Source: Streptomyces cynarae (GTDB taxonomy: Bacteria; Actinomycetota; Actinomycetes; Streptomycetales; Streptomycetaceae). Taken from it: 64,000 bases of DNA. Below, one piece after another: positions 1-9,343 of the stretch. Below the pieces are notes generated by a model, which saw only the letters and a list, made by a program, of their open reading frames with translations, was not told the DNA's origin and did not search any database. Positions within the stretch are counted from its first letter, which is position 1, and each line of letters starts with the position of its first letter. Where the stretch lies: the NCBI RefSeq assembly GCF_025642135.1, contig NZ_CP106793.1:3021001-3085000 (forward strand). Reading direction: 5' to 3'. A program made the position numbers and the translations under genes.

Positions 1-58
1 ATCGGGCTGCCCGGGCCGGCGGTTCCCGCCCGCCGGGCGCCCCCGCGCGGCGCCCGGG

Positions 59-214
59 TCAGTCCTTGCGCTTGTAGCCCCGCAGCAGGAACCAGCCGGT
101 CAGGACGCAGCCGAGGACCATCACGATCAGGACGACTCGGAGCAGGTTGCCCGGGCCCTGTCGGCTGGCGGCCGTCGCTGCCTCGGTGAGCCAGGCGGCG
201 CTGATGTGCTCCAT
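59..214 (-). CDS. Small single-pass membrane protein
   Basis: A 51-residue protein with one hydrophobic helix at about residues 24-44, followed by a short positively charged tail (RGYKRKD), so the C-terminus probably faces the cytoplasm. The start was set at the ATG at 214 because AAGGAG lies 7 bases upstream; a longer reading frame to 271 lacks such a site. It is transcribed divergently from the M48 protease gene, with about 120 bp between the starts. No family was recognised and no function is proposed. Confidence 0.6.
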   Translation of the reverse strand: MEHISAAWLTEAATAASRQGPGNLLRVVLIVMVLGCVLTGWFLLRGYKRKD

Positions 215-332
215 GAGATCGCTCCTTACGGTGTGCTGCCCTGTCACGGTATCTCCGCCTAGGCTGGACACCGCTTCGGGGGCGCATCACGCGGGCCGCG
301 CATGGTGAACCATCAGACACATGGGGGAACGC

Positions 333-1477
333 ATGTCCGACGACGGTCAGGGTCAGAACGCTCACGAGCAGATGCCGAGCAGGCAGCGCAGGCGTTTTCC
401 GGGTATCTCCTCGCGCGCGTACGAGCACCCGGCGGACCGCTCGGCCCTGGTGGCCCTGCGGAAGCTGAGCGGCTTCGACACGGTCTTCAAGGCCCTCAGC
501 GGTCTGCTGCCGGAGCGCAGTCTCAGGCTGCTGTTCCTCTCCGACTCGGTGCGGGTCTCGGACGCGCAGTTCCCCCACCTGCACGACATGCTGCGGGACG
601 CCTGCTACATCCTGGACCTGGAGAAGGTCCCGCCGATGTACGTCACGCAGGACCCGCAGCCGAACGCCATGTGCATCGGCCTCGACGAGCCGATCATCGT
701 CCTGACGACCGGACTCGTGGAGCTGCTGGACGAGGAGGAGATGCGGGCCGTCGTCGGGCACGAGGTCGGGCACGCGCTCTCGGGCCACTCCGTCTACCGG
801 ACCATCCTGCTGTTCCTGACCAACCTCGCGCTCCGGATCGCCTGGATCCCGCTGGGCAACCTGGCGATCATGGCGATCGTGACCGCGCTGCGGGAGTGGT
901 TCCGCAAGTCTGAGCTGTCGGCCGACCGCGCCGGTCTGCTGGTCGGGCAGGATCTGCAGGCCTCGATGCGCGGGCTGATGAAGATGGCGGGTGGCAACCA
1001 TCTGCACGAGATGAACGTGGACGCGTTCCTCGAGCAGGCCGAGGAGTACGAGGCCGGGGGCGATCTGCGCGACTCCGTGCTCAAGATCCTCAACGTGCTG
1101 CCGCGTACGCACCCCTTCACCACGGTCCGCGCGGCCGAGCTGAAGAAGTGGGCGGCCTCCCGCGACCACCAGCGGATCATGGACGGTCACTACACGCGGC
1201 GCAGCGAGGACGGGGACACCTCGGTGTCGGACTCGTTCCGGCAGTCGGCGGCGAGCTACGCGAACGAGGTCAGGCAGTCCAAGGACCCGCTGATGAAGCT
1301 GGTCAACGACCTCGCGGGCGGCGCCGGCGACCTCGGCGACCGGGTGCGACGCGGCTTCGCGGGCTTCGCGGGCAGCGCCCCAAGGACGCGCCGCGCGAGC
1401 CGGACGACAGCCGCCCGGGCGACAGCCACACGGGCGACATCCACCCGGGCGACGAGGACCCCTACGGCAAGGACTGA
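333..1477 (+). CDS. M48 family zinc metalloprotease, membrane-bound, with apparent -1 frameshift
   Basis: HtpX/Ste24-type (M48) peptidase. The zinc site HEVGH is at about residues 143-147, hydrophobic segments follow at about 157-186, and ELSAD near residue 194 supplies the third metal ligand. The start ATG at 333 follows GGGGGA. The frame is good to about 1381, then runs on for hundreds of codons of arginine-rich nonsense. If one base is restored in the CCCC run at 1378-1381, the protein ends at the TGA at 1475-1477 with a hydrophilic Asp/Gly-rich tail (ending DEDPYGKD). The intact length would be about 381 residues. I treat the break as probable sequence error. M48 proteins are generally membrane protein quality-control proteases; no specific substrate is visible. 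Confidence 0.85.
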
Positions 1478-1530
1478 CGGCCTCCGCCCGGGCGGGCCTG
1501 GTGAGGGGCGACGGGCCCGGCGGGCGGTCC

Positions 1531-2597
1531 CTATACCTTCGGTTCCGCGCTCGCCGACAGCGTGCCGCACACGGCCGTCGCGCTGCCCGTCGCGAAGGGG
1601 TCGGTGCCGCCGGGCCGCCCGCCTTGGCGGTCTGACCGGCGAGCAGCGGCCGGAGGTGGCTGCCGGTGTCCTCGGCGCAGGCGAGCGGTCCGGCCTGTAC
1701 GTAGGCGGCGACCAGCTCCGCCTGGTTCAGGCGCAGGTCGTCACGGTCGAAGCGGAACGTCAGCTCGCGGCGCACGGTGAACAGCGACGCCTTCGCCTTG
1801 GCGTCGGAGCCGGCCGGCTTCAGCGCGTACACCACGGTGTGGTCGGCGCTGACCTCCAGCGTGTCGGAGTCGGCCTCCGTGGCCTGCAGCGTGCCCTGGA
1901 CGCGGATGTCCGGGTCGGCCAGCCGGGCACGGGAGGGATCGAAGCGGACCAGCCAGCCGGTGGCCGCGTGCCGCCCGTCCGAGGCCGGGTGGGAGAAGCT
2001 CTGGTCGAACTGGTCGAACTGCTGCGGATCGAGCAGCAGGCGCACCGGGCGCACGGCGCCGCCGGTGAGGACGGCCGGGTCGAGGGAGGACGCGACCAGG
2101 TAGTTCTTCGCGTTGGTCAGGGCGGCGTAGACCTGGCTCTCGGAGAAGTGCGCGGTACGCCGGGCGGCGGGGAAGGTGATGCCCTGGGCGCCGACGCGGA
2201 ACTGCGCGGCGGGGCTGTGCGCGTACAGCGCCTCGGGGTCCGTGGCGCCGGGTACGGCGGACTGCGGGGCCAGCGGTATCACCGTCATGCGCAGCGGTTC
2301 GGCGGTCTGCGCCCTGGGCGCCTGGTACGGGTGGCGCACGCCCATGTAGATCGCGGTGGCGAAGGCGACGGCTATGAGCAGGACGAGGATCAGCGCCTGT
2401 CTGGGCAGTGCCCGGTGCAGGAGCGGCCGCCGGCGCACGGCGGGGGCGTGGTCGGCCATCCGCTCCTGGGCGGAGTACTCCTGGAGGCGGGCAGCCCGCA
2501 CGAACGACTCGTCGAACACGACGGATCGGTACTCGTCCTCGCCACCACTTGGAGCACCCTCGGGCAGCCCCTCAGGTGGGTCTCCAGGCCCGCCCAT
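1531..2597 (-). CDS. Membrane-anchored protein of unknown function, with apparent -1 frameshift
   Basis: Open frame from the ATG at 2597. It has a Gly/Pro/Glu-rich cytoplasmic segment, the motif VFDESFVRAA at about residues 28-37, one transmembrane helix at about 68-87 and a long extracytoplasmic part of about 270 residues. The frame stays open to about 1606. One missing base at 1606-1613 must be restored to reach the natural end at TAG 1531-1533 (tail ending SASAEPKV), giving about 355 residues. It is convergent with the M48 gene and shares the VFDE motif, topology and promoter layout with the next gene upstream (2753-3364), so the two look like diverged duplicates. No ribosome binding site is seen; a -10 hexamer sits 6 bases before the ATG. 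Confidence 0.7.
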
Positions 2598-2603
2598 ATC
2601 TTC

Positions 2604-2609
2604 AGAGTA
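2604..2609 (-). promoter_or_regulatory. -10 element for leaderless transcript
   Basis: TACTCT lies exactly 6 bases before the ATG at 2597, which would put the transcription start at or next to the A of ATG. There is no Shine-Dalgarno sequence. The same octamer CTACTCTG at the same spacing precedes the neighbouring paralogue at 3364. No convincing -35 was found. Confidence 0.5.
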
Positions 2610-2752
2610 GGTCTCCGGGAGCCCGGGTAAACGCCCTGGTACACCACAAGTTCTGACAGGTCCTCACCAGGTTTTGGAACGCGTTTCGAACGCTGGGTCG
2701 GGGCGGTTCGGCCCAACGCCCGTGAGCTTGTGGAACGCCCCGATGCGGAGGG

Positions 2753-3364
2753 TCAGGGGGTCCGCGGCACCGCTGAGAACGCGGGGGGCGAGTAGTCCGC
2801 GGAGGCCGAGGGGCCGGTGGTGCCCGCGCCGGCTTCCTGGCCCTGCTCCAGACCGGTCGAAGCGGGTGTGGGGACCTGGTCCTGACGACTGGAGGACCCG
2901 CCCCGGTACACCGCGGTGAAGGCCAGGGCGACCATGCCGATGCCCATGACGAGGGCGAGCATCCAGGCGACAGGGCGGTGCCAGCGGGCGCCCTTGCCGT
3001 AGGCCCTGCCGAAGGGGCCCACGGTGCCGTAGCGGCCGTCGAGGACGTCCATGTCGTCCAGGTCGTCGGGGTCCAGGCCGTGGCCGAAGCCGTCGTCGGG
3101 ACCGAATCCGTCGTCGTAGCGCTCGTCGTCGCCCCGTGCGGCCCTGCCGCGTGCCCGGCGCGCCTCCGCCTCCTGGGCGTCGGCGCGGGCCTGGGCGGCG
3201 GCGAGGAGTCTTTCCACGGCCGTCGGCTCGTGGACCACGGCGGCCCGTATCCAGGCCTCGTCGAAGACCGCGGAGGCGAACTCTTCGTCCATCGCTCCGC
3301 GGTCGCGGTCGTCGTCGGGCTCCGGGCCGTCAGCGAACGGCGTGCCCCCCACGTCCTCCGGCAC
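2753..3364 (-). CDS. Membrane-anchored protein of unknown function, paralogue of the downstream gene
   Basis: A 203-residue protein with an acidic N-terminus, the motif VFDEAWIRAA at about residues 33-42, an Ala/Arg-rich helical stretch, an Asp/Gly-rich linker, one transmembrane helix at about 132-153 and a Ser/Thr/Pro-rich outer tail. Its VFDE(A)(W)(I)RAA motif matches VFDESFVRAA in the gene at 1531-2597. The start was set at the GTG at 3364 because aligning the shared upstream octamer CTACTCTG places that codon opposite the ATG of the paralogue; an in-frame TTG at 3391 is the alternative. The function is unknown. A signalling or sigma/anti-sigma-like role would be speculation. Confidence 0.65.
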   Translation of the reverse strand: MPEDVGGTPFADGPEPDDDRDRGAMDEEFASAVFDEAWIRAAVVHEPTAVERLLAAAQARADAQEAEARRARGRAARGDDERYDDGFGPDDGFGHGLDPDDLDDMDVLDGRYGTVGPFGRAYGKGARWHRPVAWMLALVMGIGMVALAFTAVYRGGSSSRQDQVPTPASTGLEQGQEAGAGTTGPSASADYSPPAFSAVPRTP

Positions 3365-3370
3365 GGATCC

Positions 3371-3376
3371 AGAGTA
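3371..3376 (-). promoter_or_regulatory. -10 element for leaderless transcript
   Basis: TACTCT, then 6 bases, then the GTG at 3364. This is the same hexamer and spacing as before the paralogue at 2597, and no Shine-Dalgarno sequence is present. Confidence 0.45.
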
Positions 3377-3484
3377 GACCTGGGGGGTCAATTTGGGCAG
3401 ACGGTATGGAAATTCATCCGACTGGCGAGACGGTTCACGGGCGGGTGTCAGGAATCGGCACCGCCCTGCGGAACGAGCGCTCGC

Positions 3485-4771
3485 TCAGCGCCGTACGTGT
3501 CCGTCACCGGTGACGATGTACTTGGTGCTGGTCAGCTCCGGCAGGCCCATCGGACCCCTGGCGTGCAGCTTCTGGGTGGAGATCCCGATCTCCGCGCCGA
3601 AGCCGAACTGGCCGCCGTCCGTGAAGCGCGTCGAGGCGTTCACGGCGACCGTCGTGGAATCGACCAGTTGGGTGAATCGGCGGGCGGCCTGCTGCGAGGT
3701 GGTGACGATCGCCTCGGTGTGGCCGGAGCTCCACAGCCGGATGTGCGACACGGCCTTGTCGAGCGAGTCCACGACCGCGGCGGCGATGTCGTACGACAGG
3801 TACTCGGTGTCCCAGTCGTCGGCGGTCGCCTCCACCACCGTGGCCCGGGAGTCCTTGGCGTACGCCATCACGCGCTCGTCGGCGTGCACGGTGACCCCTG
3901 CGTCCGCGAGGGCGTCCAGGGCGCGCGGCAGGAACTCGGGCGCGATGTCCTGGTGGACCAGCAGCGTCTCGGCGGCGTTGCAGACACTCGGCCGCTGCGC
4001 CTTGGAGTTGATCAGGATGTCGATCGCCATGTCGATGTCGGCCCGCGCGTCGACGTAGACGTGGCAGTTGCCGGTGCCGGTCTCGATGACCGGGACGGTG
4101 GACTCCTCGACGACCGTGCGGATCAGGGAGGCGCCGCCGCGCGGGATGAGCACGTCGACCAGGCCGCGGGCCCGCATCAGCTCGCGCACCGACTCGCGGC
4201 TCTCGCCGGGCACGAGCTGGACGGCGTCGGCGGGCAGGCCGGCCCCGCCCACGGCGTCGCGCAGCACCCGTACGAGCGCGGCGTTCGACTCGTAGGCGGA
4301 GGAGGAGCCGCGCAGCAGGACCGCGTTGCCGGACTTCAGGCACAGGGCGGCGGCGTCGACGGTCACGTTCGGCCGGGCCTCGTAGATGATCCCGACGACG
4401 CCCAGCGGGACGCGGACCTGGCGCAGGTCGATGCCGTTGGGCAGCGTGGAGCCGCGGACGACCTCGCCCACCGGGTCCGGCAGGGCGGCGACGTCCCGGA
4501 CGTCGGAGGCGATGGCCCGGACCCGCTCGGGTGTGAGCGTGAGCCGGTCGATGATCGCCTCGCTCGTGCCGGCCTCGCGGGCCTTGGCGATGTCCCTCGC
4601 GTTGGCCTCGACGATCTCACTCGTGCGGACCTCCAGCGCGTCCGCCATGGCGAGCAGCGCGTCGTCCTTCTCGGACCGCGGCAGCGGCGCGAGGTCTGCG
4701 GCGGCGGCCCGGGCACGGTAGGCGGCCTGGGCCACCGGGGACATGGAGTCGTACGGCGAGAGCGTGGTCAT
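3485..4771 (-). CDS. proA: Glutamate-5-semialdehyde dehydrogenase (gamma-glutamyl phosphate reductase)
   Basis: Catalyses the second step of proline synthesis: NADPH-dependent reduction of gamma-glutamyl phosphate to glutamate-5-semialdehyde. It is cytoplasmic and 428 residues long, the usual size. Recognisable family segments are the aldehyde-dehydrogenase-like [12 protein letters not shown], the loop LIPRGGASL and the catalytic cysteine in RPSVCNAAE. The ATG at 4771 gives the normal N-terminus ([20 protein letters not shown]); the frame is open further upstream, but that part is not ProA-like. proB lies about 0.75 kb upstream on the same strand, with one small gene between. No ribosome binding site precedes the ATG, so translation is probably leaderless. 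Confidence 0.97.
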   Translation of the reverse strand: MTTLSPYDSMSPVAQAAYRARAAAADLAPLPRSEKDDALLAMADALEVRTSEIVEANARDIAKAREAGTSEAIIDRLTLTPERVRAIASDVRDVAALPDPVGEVVRGSTLPNGIDLRQVRVPLGVVGIIYEARPNVTVDAAALCLKSGNAVLLRGSSSAYESNAALVRVLRDAVGGAGLPADAVQLVPGESRESVRELMRARGLVDVLIPRGGASLIRTVVEESTVPVIETGTGNCHVYVDARADIDMAIDILINSKAQRPSVCNAAETLLVHQDIAPEFLPRALDALADAGVTVHADERVMAYAKDSRATVVEATADDWDTEYLSYDIAAAVVDSLDKAVSHIRLWSSGHTEAIVTTSQQAARRFTQLVDSTTVAVNASTRFTDGGQFGFGAEIGISTQKLHARGPMGLPELTSTKYIVTGDGHVRR

Positions 4772-4777
4772 GAGGGA

Positions 4778-4806
4778 AGCGTAGTGCGCCGGACATCCCC
4801 GTTCAG
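4778..4806 (-). promoter_or_regulatory. proA promoter, leaderless
   Basis: -10 TACGCT is separated from the ATG at 4771 by 6 bases (TCCCTC). A weak -35, CTGAAC, lies 17 bases upstream of the -10. Transcription would begin at the start codon. Confidence 0.45.
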
Positions 4807-4832
4807 GGCTCGTCCCACACACCGAGACGCGC

Positions 4833-5336
4833 TCAAAACGGGTGAACTCCGACCGGTGTGGCCGGTGGCGGCCCGTATCCCTCGGTGACCCGCTGGTGGT
4901 AGGTGTCGCGGTCGACGACCTCCAGGCCGACGATCTCCCAGGGCGGCAGCCCCGCGCTCTGCCGGTGCTCGCCCCACAGGCGCAGCGCGACCGCGGCGGC
5001 GTCATGCAGGTCGCGGGCCTCCTCCCAGTAGCGGATCTCGGCGTGGTCGCACGCGTAGCGGCTGGTCAGCAGGAAGGGGTGGTCGTTGGCCAGCTGTTCG
5101 AGGGAGCGCCGCACCTCCTTCAGCGGTGCCTCCTCACCCGAGACGCTGAGCGTGACGTGCCACAGCCGGGGCATCTCGCCGGGCTCCTGGCGCGCGTCGG
5201 CGGGCTCTTGGTACGCCTCCCCGGCCGGGACGCTGGTCAGCGGGCGCTGCTCGTCCCCCCTGCGCGGGCCGCCGCCCCGGGAGGCACCGGAAGTGCCACC
5301 ACCGCGGGACGCCGCCCCCGGGCGCACTCGTCTCAC
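4833..5336 (-). CDS. Conserved protein of unknown function between proB and proA
   Basis: 167 residues from the GTG at 5336, which follows a perfect AAGGAGG 5 bases away. The first ~50 residues are Gly/Arg-rich and low in complexity. The remaining ~114 residues (from [13 protein letters not shown]) form a compact domain with [22 protein letters not shown] and the closing [12 protein letters not shown], which I recognise as a conserved actinobacterial hypothetical protein. A later ATG at 5177, with AGGAG 9 bases upstream, would give only this domain, so both starts are possible. The position between proB and proA is suggestive, but no enzymatic motif is visible and no function is assigned. Confidence 0.75.
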   Translation of the reverse strand: MRRVRPGAASRGGGTSGASRGGGPRRGDEQRPLTSVPAGEAYQEPADARQEPGEMPRLWHVTLSVSGEEAPLKEVRRSLEQLANDHPFLLTSRYACDHAEIRYWEEARDLHDAAAVALRLWGEHRQSAGLPPWEIVGLEVVDRDTYHQRVTEGYGPPPATPVGVHPF

Positions 5337-5375
5337 GACGGCCTCCTTACGCGGTGCTCGTCCGGAATGGGTGCC

Positions 5376-5402
5376 GGGGACCCGGTCGGTCGACCGGTCC
5401 CC
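5376..5402 (-). terminator. Hairpin downstream of proB
   Basis: GGGGACC pairs with GGTCCCC around an inner GGTC/GACC stem with one bulge. There is no T-run. It sits 125 bases after the proB stop and just before the Shine-Dalgarno sequence of the next gene, so it may be an attenuator or weak terminator. Confidence 0.4.
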
Positions 5403-5526
5403 CAGACCCAGTGGAGCAGGCCGCGCGGGCCCGTGGGGCGTTTTTGCGGAACGTCCCTCACCGGACTGGGCCCGCGGGGCAGGACTTTCGGCCTGTCGCT
5501 CGGGCGCGGAACGCGGGCTTACGGCT

Positions 5527-6654
5527 TCACGGGTGCAGGACGACCAGGTCGTCCCTGTGGATGACCTCGCGTTCGTAGGCGGGGCCGAGTTCGCGCGCCA
5601 GTTCCCTGGTCGAGCGGCCGATCAGCCGGGGGATCTCCTTGGCGTCGAAGTTGACGAGCCCGCGTGCGACCGCACGCCCCTCGCTGTCACGCAGTTCGAC
5701 GGGGTCGCCCGCGCTGAAGTCGCCCTCGACCGCGGCGATGCCGGCGGGCAGCAGCGACTTGCGGCCTTCGACGACCGCGCGCACGGCTCCGTCGTCGAGG
5801 GTGAGGGCGCCCTGCGGGGTGGAGGCGTGCTGCAGCCACAGCAGCCGGTCCGCGGAGCGCTTGCCGGTGGGGTGGAAGTACGTGCCGGTGTCACGCCCCG
5901 CGAGGGCGTCGGCGGCGTGCACGGCGGAGGTGAGCACCACGGGGATGCCGGCCGCCGCCGCGATGCGGGCCGCCTCGACCTTGGTGACCATGCCGCCGGT
6001 GCCGACGCCGGCCTTGCCCGCGCTGCCGATCTCCACGTGCGCCAGGTCCTCCGGGCCCCGCACCTCCGCTATCCGCGAGGTGCCGGGCCTGCTGGGATCC
6101 CCGTCGTAGACGCCGTCCACGTCCGACAGCAGGACCAGCAGGTCGGCGTGGACGAGGTGGGCGACGAGCGCGGCGAGGCGGTCGTTGTCGCCGAAGCGGA
6201 TCTCGTCGGTGGCGACGGTGTCGTTCTCGTTGACGACCGGCAGCGCGCCCATCGCGAGAAGCTTGTCGAGGGTGCGGGAGGCGTTGCGGTGGTGGGCGCG
6301 ACGGCTGGTGTCGTCGCCGGTCAGCAGGATCTGGCCGACGCGGATGCCGTAGCGGGCGAAGGAGGCCGTGTAGCGCGCGACCAGGAGGCCCTGGCCGACG
6401 CTGGCGGCGGCCTGCTGGCGGGCCAGGTCGCGGGGGCGGCGGCGCAGGCCGAGAGGCGCGAGGCCGGCGGCGATGGCACCGGAGGAGACGAGGACGACCT
6501 CTCTCTCCCCTCCGCTGCGGTGTTTGGCGAGCACGTCGACGAGGGCGTCGACGCGGTCGGCGTCGAGCCCGCCCGCGGCCGTGGTCAGTGAGGAGGAGCC
6601 CACCTTGACGACGATCCTGTGGGCCTCTTCCACGGCCTGTCTTGCGCCTGCCAC
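5527..6654 (-). CDS. proB: Glutamate 5-kinase
   Basis: First enzyme of proline synthesis: phosphorylates glutamate with ATP and is normally feedback-inhibited by proline. 375 residues from the GTG at 6654, chosen because VAGARQAVEEAHRIVVKVGS is the standard N-terminus and GAGGGGAAG lies upstream. The amino-acid kinase domain shows VVKVGSSSLT, VSSGAIAAG, VVNENDTVATDEIRFGDND and GTGGMVTKVEAA. A C-terminal PUA domain begins near residue 285. The longer frame upstream of 6654 looks non-coding. Gene order on this strand is obg, proB, small protein, proA. Confidence 0.97.
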   Translation of the reverse strand: MAGARQAVEEAHRIVVKVGSSSLTTAAGGLDADRVDALVDVLAKHRSGGEREVVLVSSGAIAAGLAPLGLRRRPRDLARQQAAASVGQGLLVARYTASFARYGIRVGQILLTGDDTSRRAHHRNASRTLDKLLAMGALPVVNENDTVATDEIRFGDNDRLAALVAHLVHADLLVLLSDVDGVYDGDPSRPGTSRIAEVRGPEDLAHVEIGSAGKAGVGTGGMVTKVEAARIAAAAGIPVVLTSAVHAADALAGRDTGTYFHPTGKRSADRLLWLQHASTPQGALTLDDGAVRAVVEGRKSLLPAGIAAVEGDFSAGDPVELRDSEGRAVARGLVNFDAKEIPRLIGRSTRELARELGPAYEREVIHRDDLVVLHP

Positions 6655-6900
6655 CTGCTGTTCTTCCCCTCGCGCGCGATACCCGCTCCCGTCCGGCAAT
6701 CTACGCGAAGACGCACGGGTGCCGCGCACCGGTCCAGGAAGCGGACGGTGACCGGAGCGCGCCGCCCGGTCACCGAGACGTCACCAGCCGCACCCCGGCA
6801 CGCCCGCCTCGACCCGCAGCCCGGCGAACGCGTGTGAGGAGGCCTTCGGGCGCAGCACGGCGGGCAGCGGGAGGCCGGCCCCCCGCTGCCGCGGCGGCTG

Positions 6901-8337
6901 TCAGAACGGCTCGAAGTCGTCGAACTCCTGCTGCGCCTCGTCGTGTTCGGCCTGCCGTTCCTTGCGCCGCTGCGCGGCAGGCCGTACGCCCTCGAACCGG
7001 TGGTCCTCGCCACGTCGTCCGAGCATCTCGGCGCCGGCCGTCAGCGACGGCTCCCAGTCGAAGACGACCGCGTTGTCCTCGGGTCCGATGGCGACGCCGT
7101 CCCCGGCCTTCGCGCCCGCCTTCATCAGCCGTTCCTCGACGCCGAGGCGGTTCAGCCGGTCGGCGAGGTAGCCCACGGCCTCGTCGTTGTTGAAGTCGGT
7201 CTGGCGCACCCAGCGCTCGGGCTTCTCGCCGCGCACGCGGAAGAGCCCGTCGGCTTCGCGCGTGACGGTGAATCCCGCGTCGTCGACGGCCTGCGGCCGG
7301 ATGACGATCCGGGTCGCCTCCTCCTTCGGCTTGGCGGCACGCGCCTTCGCGACCAGGTCGGCCAGGGCGTACGACAGCTCCTTCAGCCCGGTGTGCGCCA
7401 CCGCGGACACCTCGAAGACGCGGTAGCCGCGGGCCTGGAGGTCGGGCCGCACCATCTCGGCGAGGTCCTTGCCGTCGGGCACGTCGATCTTGTTGAGGAC
7501 GACGATGCGCGGGCGGTCGTCGAGGCCGCCGTACTGCTTCAGCTCCTCCTCGATGACGTCGAGGTCGGAGACGGGGTCGCGGTCGGACTCCAGGGTGGCC
7601 GTGTCCAGCACGTGCACGAGGACGCTGCACCGCTCGACGTGCCGCAGGAACTCCAGGCCCAGCCCCTTGCCCTGGCTGGCGCCCGGGATGAGCCCGGGAA
7701 CGTCGGCGATGGTGTACACGGTCGAGCCCGTGGCGACCACGCCCAGGTTCGGGACGAGGGTGGTGAACGGGTAGTCGGCGATCTTCGGCTTGGCGGCGGA
7801 CAGCACGGAGATGAGCGAGGACTTGCCCGCGCTCGGGTAGCCGACGAGGGCCACGTCCGCGACGGTCTTCAGCTCCAGCACGATGTCCTGCACGTCGCCG
7901 GGCTCGCCGAGCAGCGCGAAACCGGGCGCCTTGCGGCGGGCCGAGGCCAGCGCCGCGTTGCCGAGGCCGCCGCGGCCGCCCTGGGCGGCGATGTACGACG
8001 TGCCGTGGCCGACCAGGTCGGCCAGTACGTTGCCCGACTTGTCGAGTACGACCGTGCCGTTCGGGACCGGCAGGACGAGGTCCTGGCCGTCCTTGCCGGA
8101 GCGGAAGCCGCCCTCGCCGGGTTTGCCGTTGGTGGCCTTGCGGTGCGGGGAGTGGTGGTAGTCGAGCAGCGTGGTGACCGACTGGTCGACGGTGAGGATG
8201 ACGTCGCCGCCGCGTCCGCCGTTGCCGCCGTCGGGGCCGCCGAGCGGCTTGAACTTCTCACGGTGGACGGAGGCACAGCCGTGGCCTCCGTTACCCGCGG
8301 CGACGTGCAGTTCGACGCGGTCCACGAAGGTGGTCAT
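6901..8337 (-). CDS. obg: Obg/CgtA GTPase
   Basis: Ribosome-associated GTPase, linked in Streptomyces to the onset of differentiation. 478 residues. It has the glycine-rich Obg fold at the N-terminus ([15 protein letters not shown]), a G domain with P-loop GYPSAGKSS, switch [14 protein letters not shown] and NKID, and a C-terminal OCT domain (about 300-400) followed by a charged tail. It follows rplU and rpmA on the same strand, which is the widely conserved order. A hairpin lies between rpmA and obg. Confidence 0.97.
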   Translation of the reverse strand: MTTFVDRVELHVAAGNGGHGCASVHREKFKPLGGPDGGNGGRGGDVILTVDQSVTTLLDYHHSPHRKATNGKPGEGGFRSGKDGQDLVLPVPNGTVVLDKSGNVLADLVGHGTSYIAAQGGRGGLGNAALASARRKAPGFALLGEPGDVQDIVLELKTVADVALVGYPSAGKSSLISVLSAAKPKIADYPFTTLVPNLGVVATGSTVYTIADVPGLIPGASQGKGLGLEFLRHVERCSVLVHVLDTATLESDRDPVSDLDVIEEELKQYGGLDDRPRIVVLNKIDVPDGKDLAEMVRPDLQARGYRVFEVSAVAHTGLKELSYALADLVAKARAAKPKEEATRIVIRPQAVDDAGFTVTREADGLFRVRGEKPERWVRQTDFNNDEAVGYLADRLNRLGVEERLMKAGAKAGDGVAIGPEDNAVVFDWEPSLTAGAEMLGRRGEDHRFEGVRPAAQRRKERQAEHDEAQQEFDDFEPF

Positions 8338-8399
8338 GGTTCAGTGCCTCCAGAAAACGTACGGGGTGTGTGCTGTCCGACAGCTGTCCAACAAGCGAA

Positions 8400-8439
8400 A
8401 GGCGGACCCGCCTTCCCGACCGGGAAGTGAGGTCCGCCT
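8400..8439 (-). terminator. Intergenic hairpin between rpmA and obg
   Basis: AGGCGGACC (8400-8408) pairs with GGTCCGCCT (8431-8439), with an inner stem CTTCCC/GGGAAG. There is no T-run. It probably attenuates transcription from the ribosomal protein genes into obg, or stabilises the upstream mRNA. Confidence 0.6.
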
Positions 8440-8475
8440 CGCTGAACGTTCGGTCGTAGCCGTGAATCAGGAGAT

Positions 8476-8730
8476 TCAGGCGACGGGAACGATGTTCACG
8501 ACCTTGCGGCCACGGTGGGTGCCGAACTGCACCGAACCGGCCTGCAGCGCGAACAGCGTGTCGTCGCCGCCGCGGCCGACGCCCGCGCCCGGGTGGAAGT
8601 GGGTGCCGCGCTGGCGGACCAGGATCTCACCCGCGGAGACGACCTGACCGCCGAAGCGCTTCACGCCGAGCCGCTGGGCGTTGGAGTCGCGACCGTTCCG
8701 GGTGGACGATGCGCCCTTCTTGTGTGCCAT
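8476..8730 (-). CDS. rpmA: 50S ribosomal protein L27
   Basis: 84 residues, begins [20 protein letters not shown] and contains [17 protein letters not shown], all typical of bL27, which contacts the peptidyl-transferase centre. It lies 14 bases after rplU on the same strand, so the two are co-transcribed. Confidence 0.98.
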   Translation of the reverse strand: MAHKKGASSTRNGRDSNAQRLGVKRFGGQVVSAGEILVRQRGTHFHPGAGVGRGGDDTLFALQAGSVQFGTHRGRKVVNIVPVA

Positions 8731-8744
8731 CTGTTCTCAGTCCC

Positions 8745-9065
8745 TTACTTCGCAGCCGTGGGGATCTCGGTGACCTTGATCGCCGTGTACTGCTGGCGGT
8801 GGCCCTGGCGACGGCGGTAACCGGTCTTGTTCTTGTAGCGCAGAATGTCGATCTTCTGGCCCTTGTGGTGGTCCACGACCTCAGCCTGGACCTTGATGCC
8901 GGCCAGCACCCACGGGTCGCTGGTCACGGAGTCGCCGTCGACCACGAGCAGGGTCGAGAGCTCGACCGTGTCGCCGACCTTGGCGGTGGAAATCTTGTCA
9001 ACCTCGACGATGTCGCCGACAGCAACCTTGTGCTGGCGACCACCGCTGCGCACGATCGCGTACAC
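8745..9065 (-). CDS. rplU: 50S ribosomal protein L21
   Basis: 106 residues from a GTG at 9065 ([17 protein letters not shown]). This is the bL21 signature, and [14 protein letters not shown] near the end binds 23S rRNA. First gene of the rplU-rpmA-obg unit. Its promoter should lie in 9066-9276, which contains no gene. Confidence 0.98.
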   Translation of the reverse strand: MYAIVRSGGRQHKVAVGDIVEVDKISTAKVGDTVELSTLLVVDGDSVTSDPWVLAGIKVQAEVVDHHKGQKIDILRYKNKTGYRRRQGHRQQYTAIKVTEIPTAAK

Positions 9066-9276
9066 GCGGAACTCACTCTCTCGCTCGGGAACGGCACCCC
9101 CGCAGGCCAGCCGCCCTGCGAAACGCGCGAGCGACCTCTCCCGGCCGGTCCTTGCGGCCCGCGTCCGGGAGGAAGAGGTTTACGGGGATGTGGCGCGTCA
9201 GTGGACACGCCGACGGTCAAGGTTACGGGGCCGGGTCGGGAAGGGTCAAACCGGGTCCTGTCCGCCACTCCCCAAC

Positions 9277-9320
9277 ACGACGGCGGCCCGCCCGGATCTC
9301 TCCGGGCGGGCCGCCGTCGT
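9277..9320 (-). terminator. Terminator of the RNase E/G gene
   Basis: A perfect 20-bp stem with a 4-base loop: ACGACGGCGGCCCGCCCGGA at 9277-9296 pairs with 9301-9320. It begins 24 bases beyond the stop codon at 9344. There is no T-run, as is common in Streptomyces, and it may act on both strands. Confidence 0.85.
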
Positions 9321-9343
9321 GACGATGCCGTCGCGTCGGAGGG

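Noticed and set aside
321..2630. A 769-residue plus-strand frame beginning with the M48 protease
   Set aside because: Everything after about 1381 is Arg/Gly-rich antisense of the minus-strand gene; the natural C-terminus appears in the next frame.
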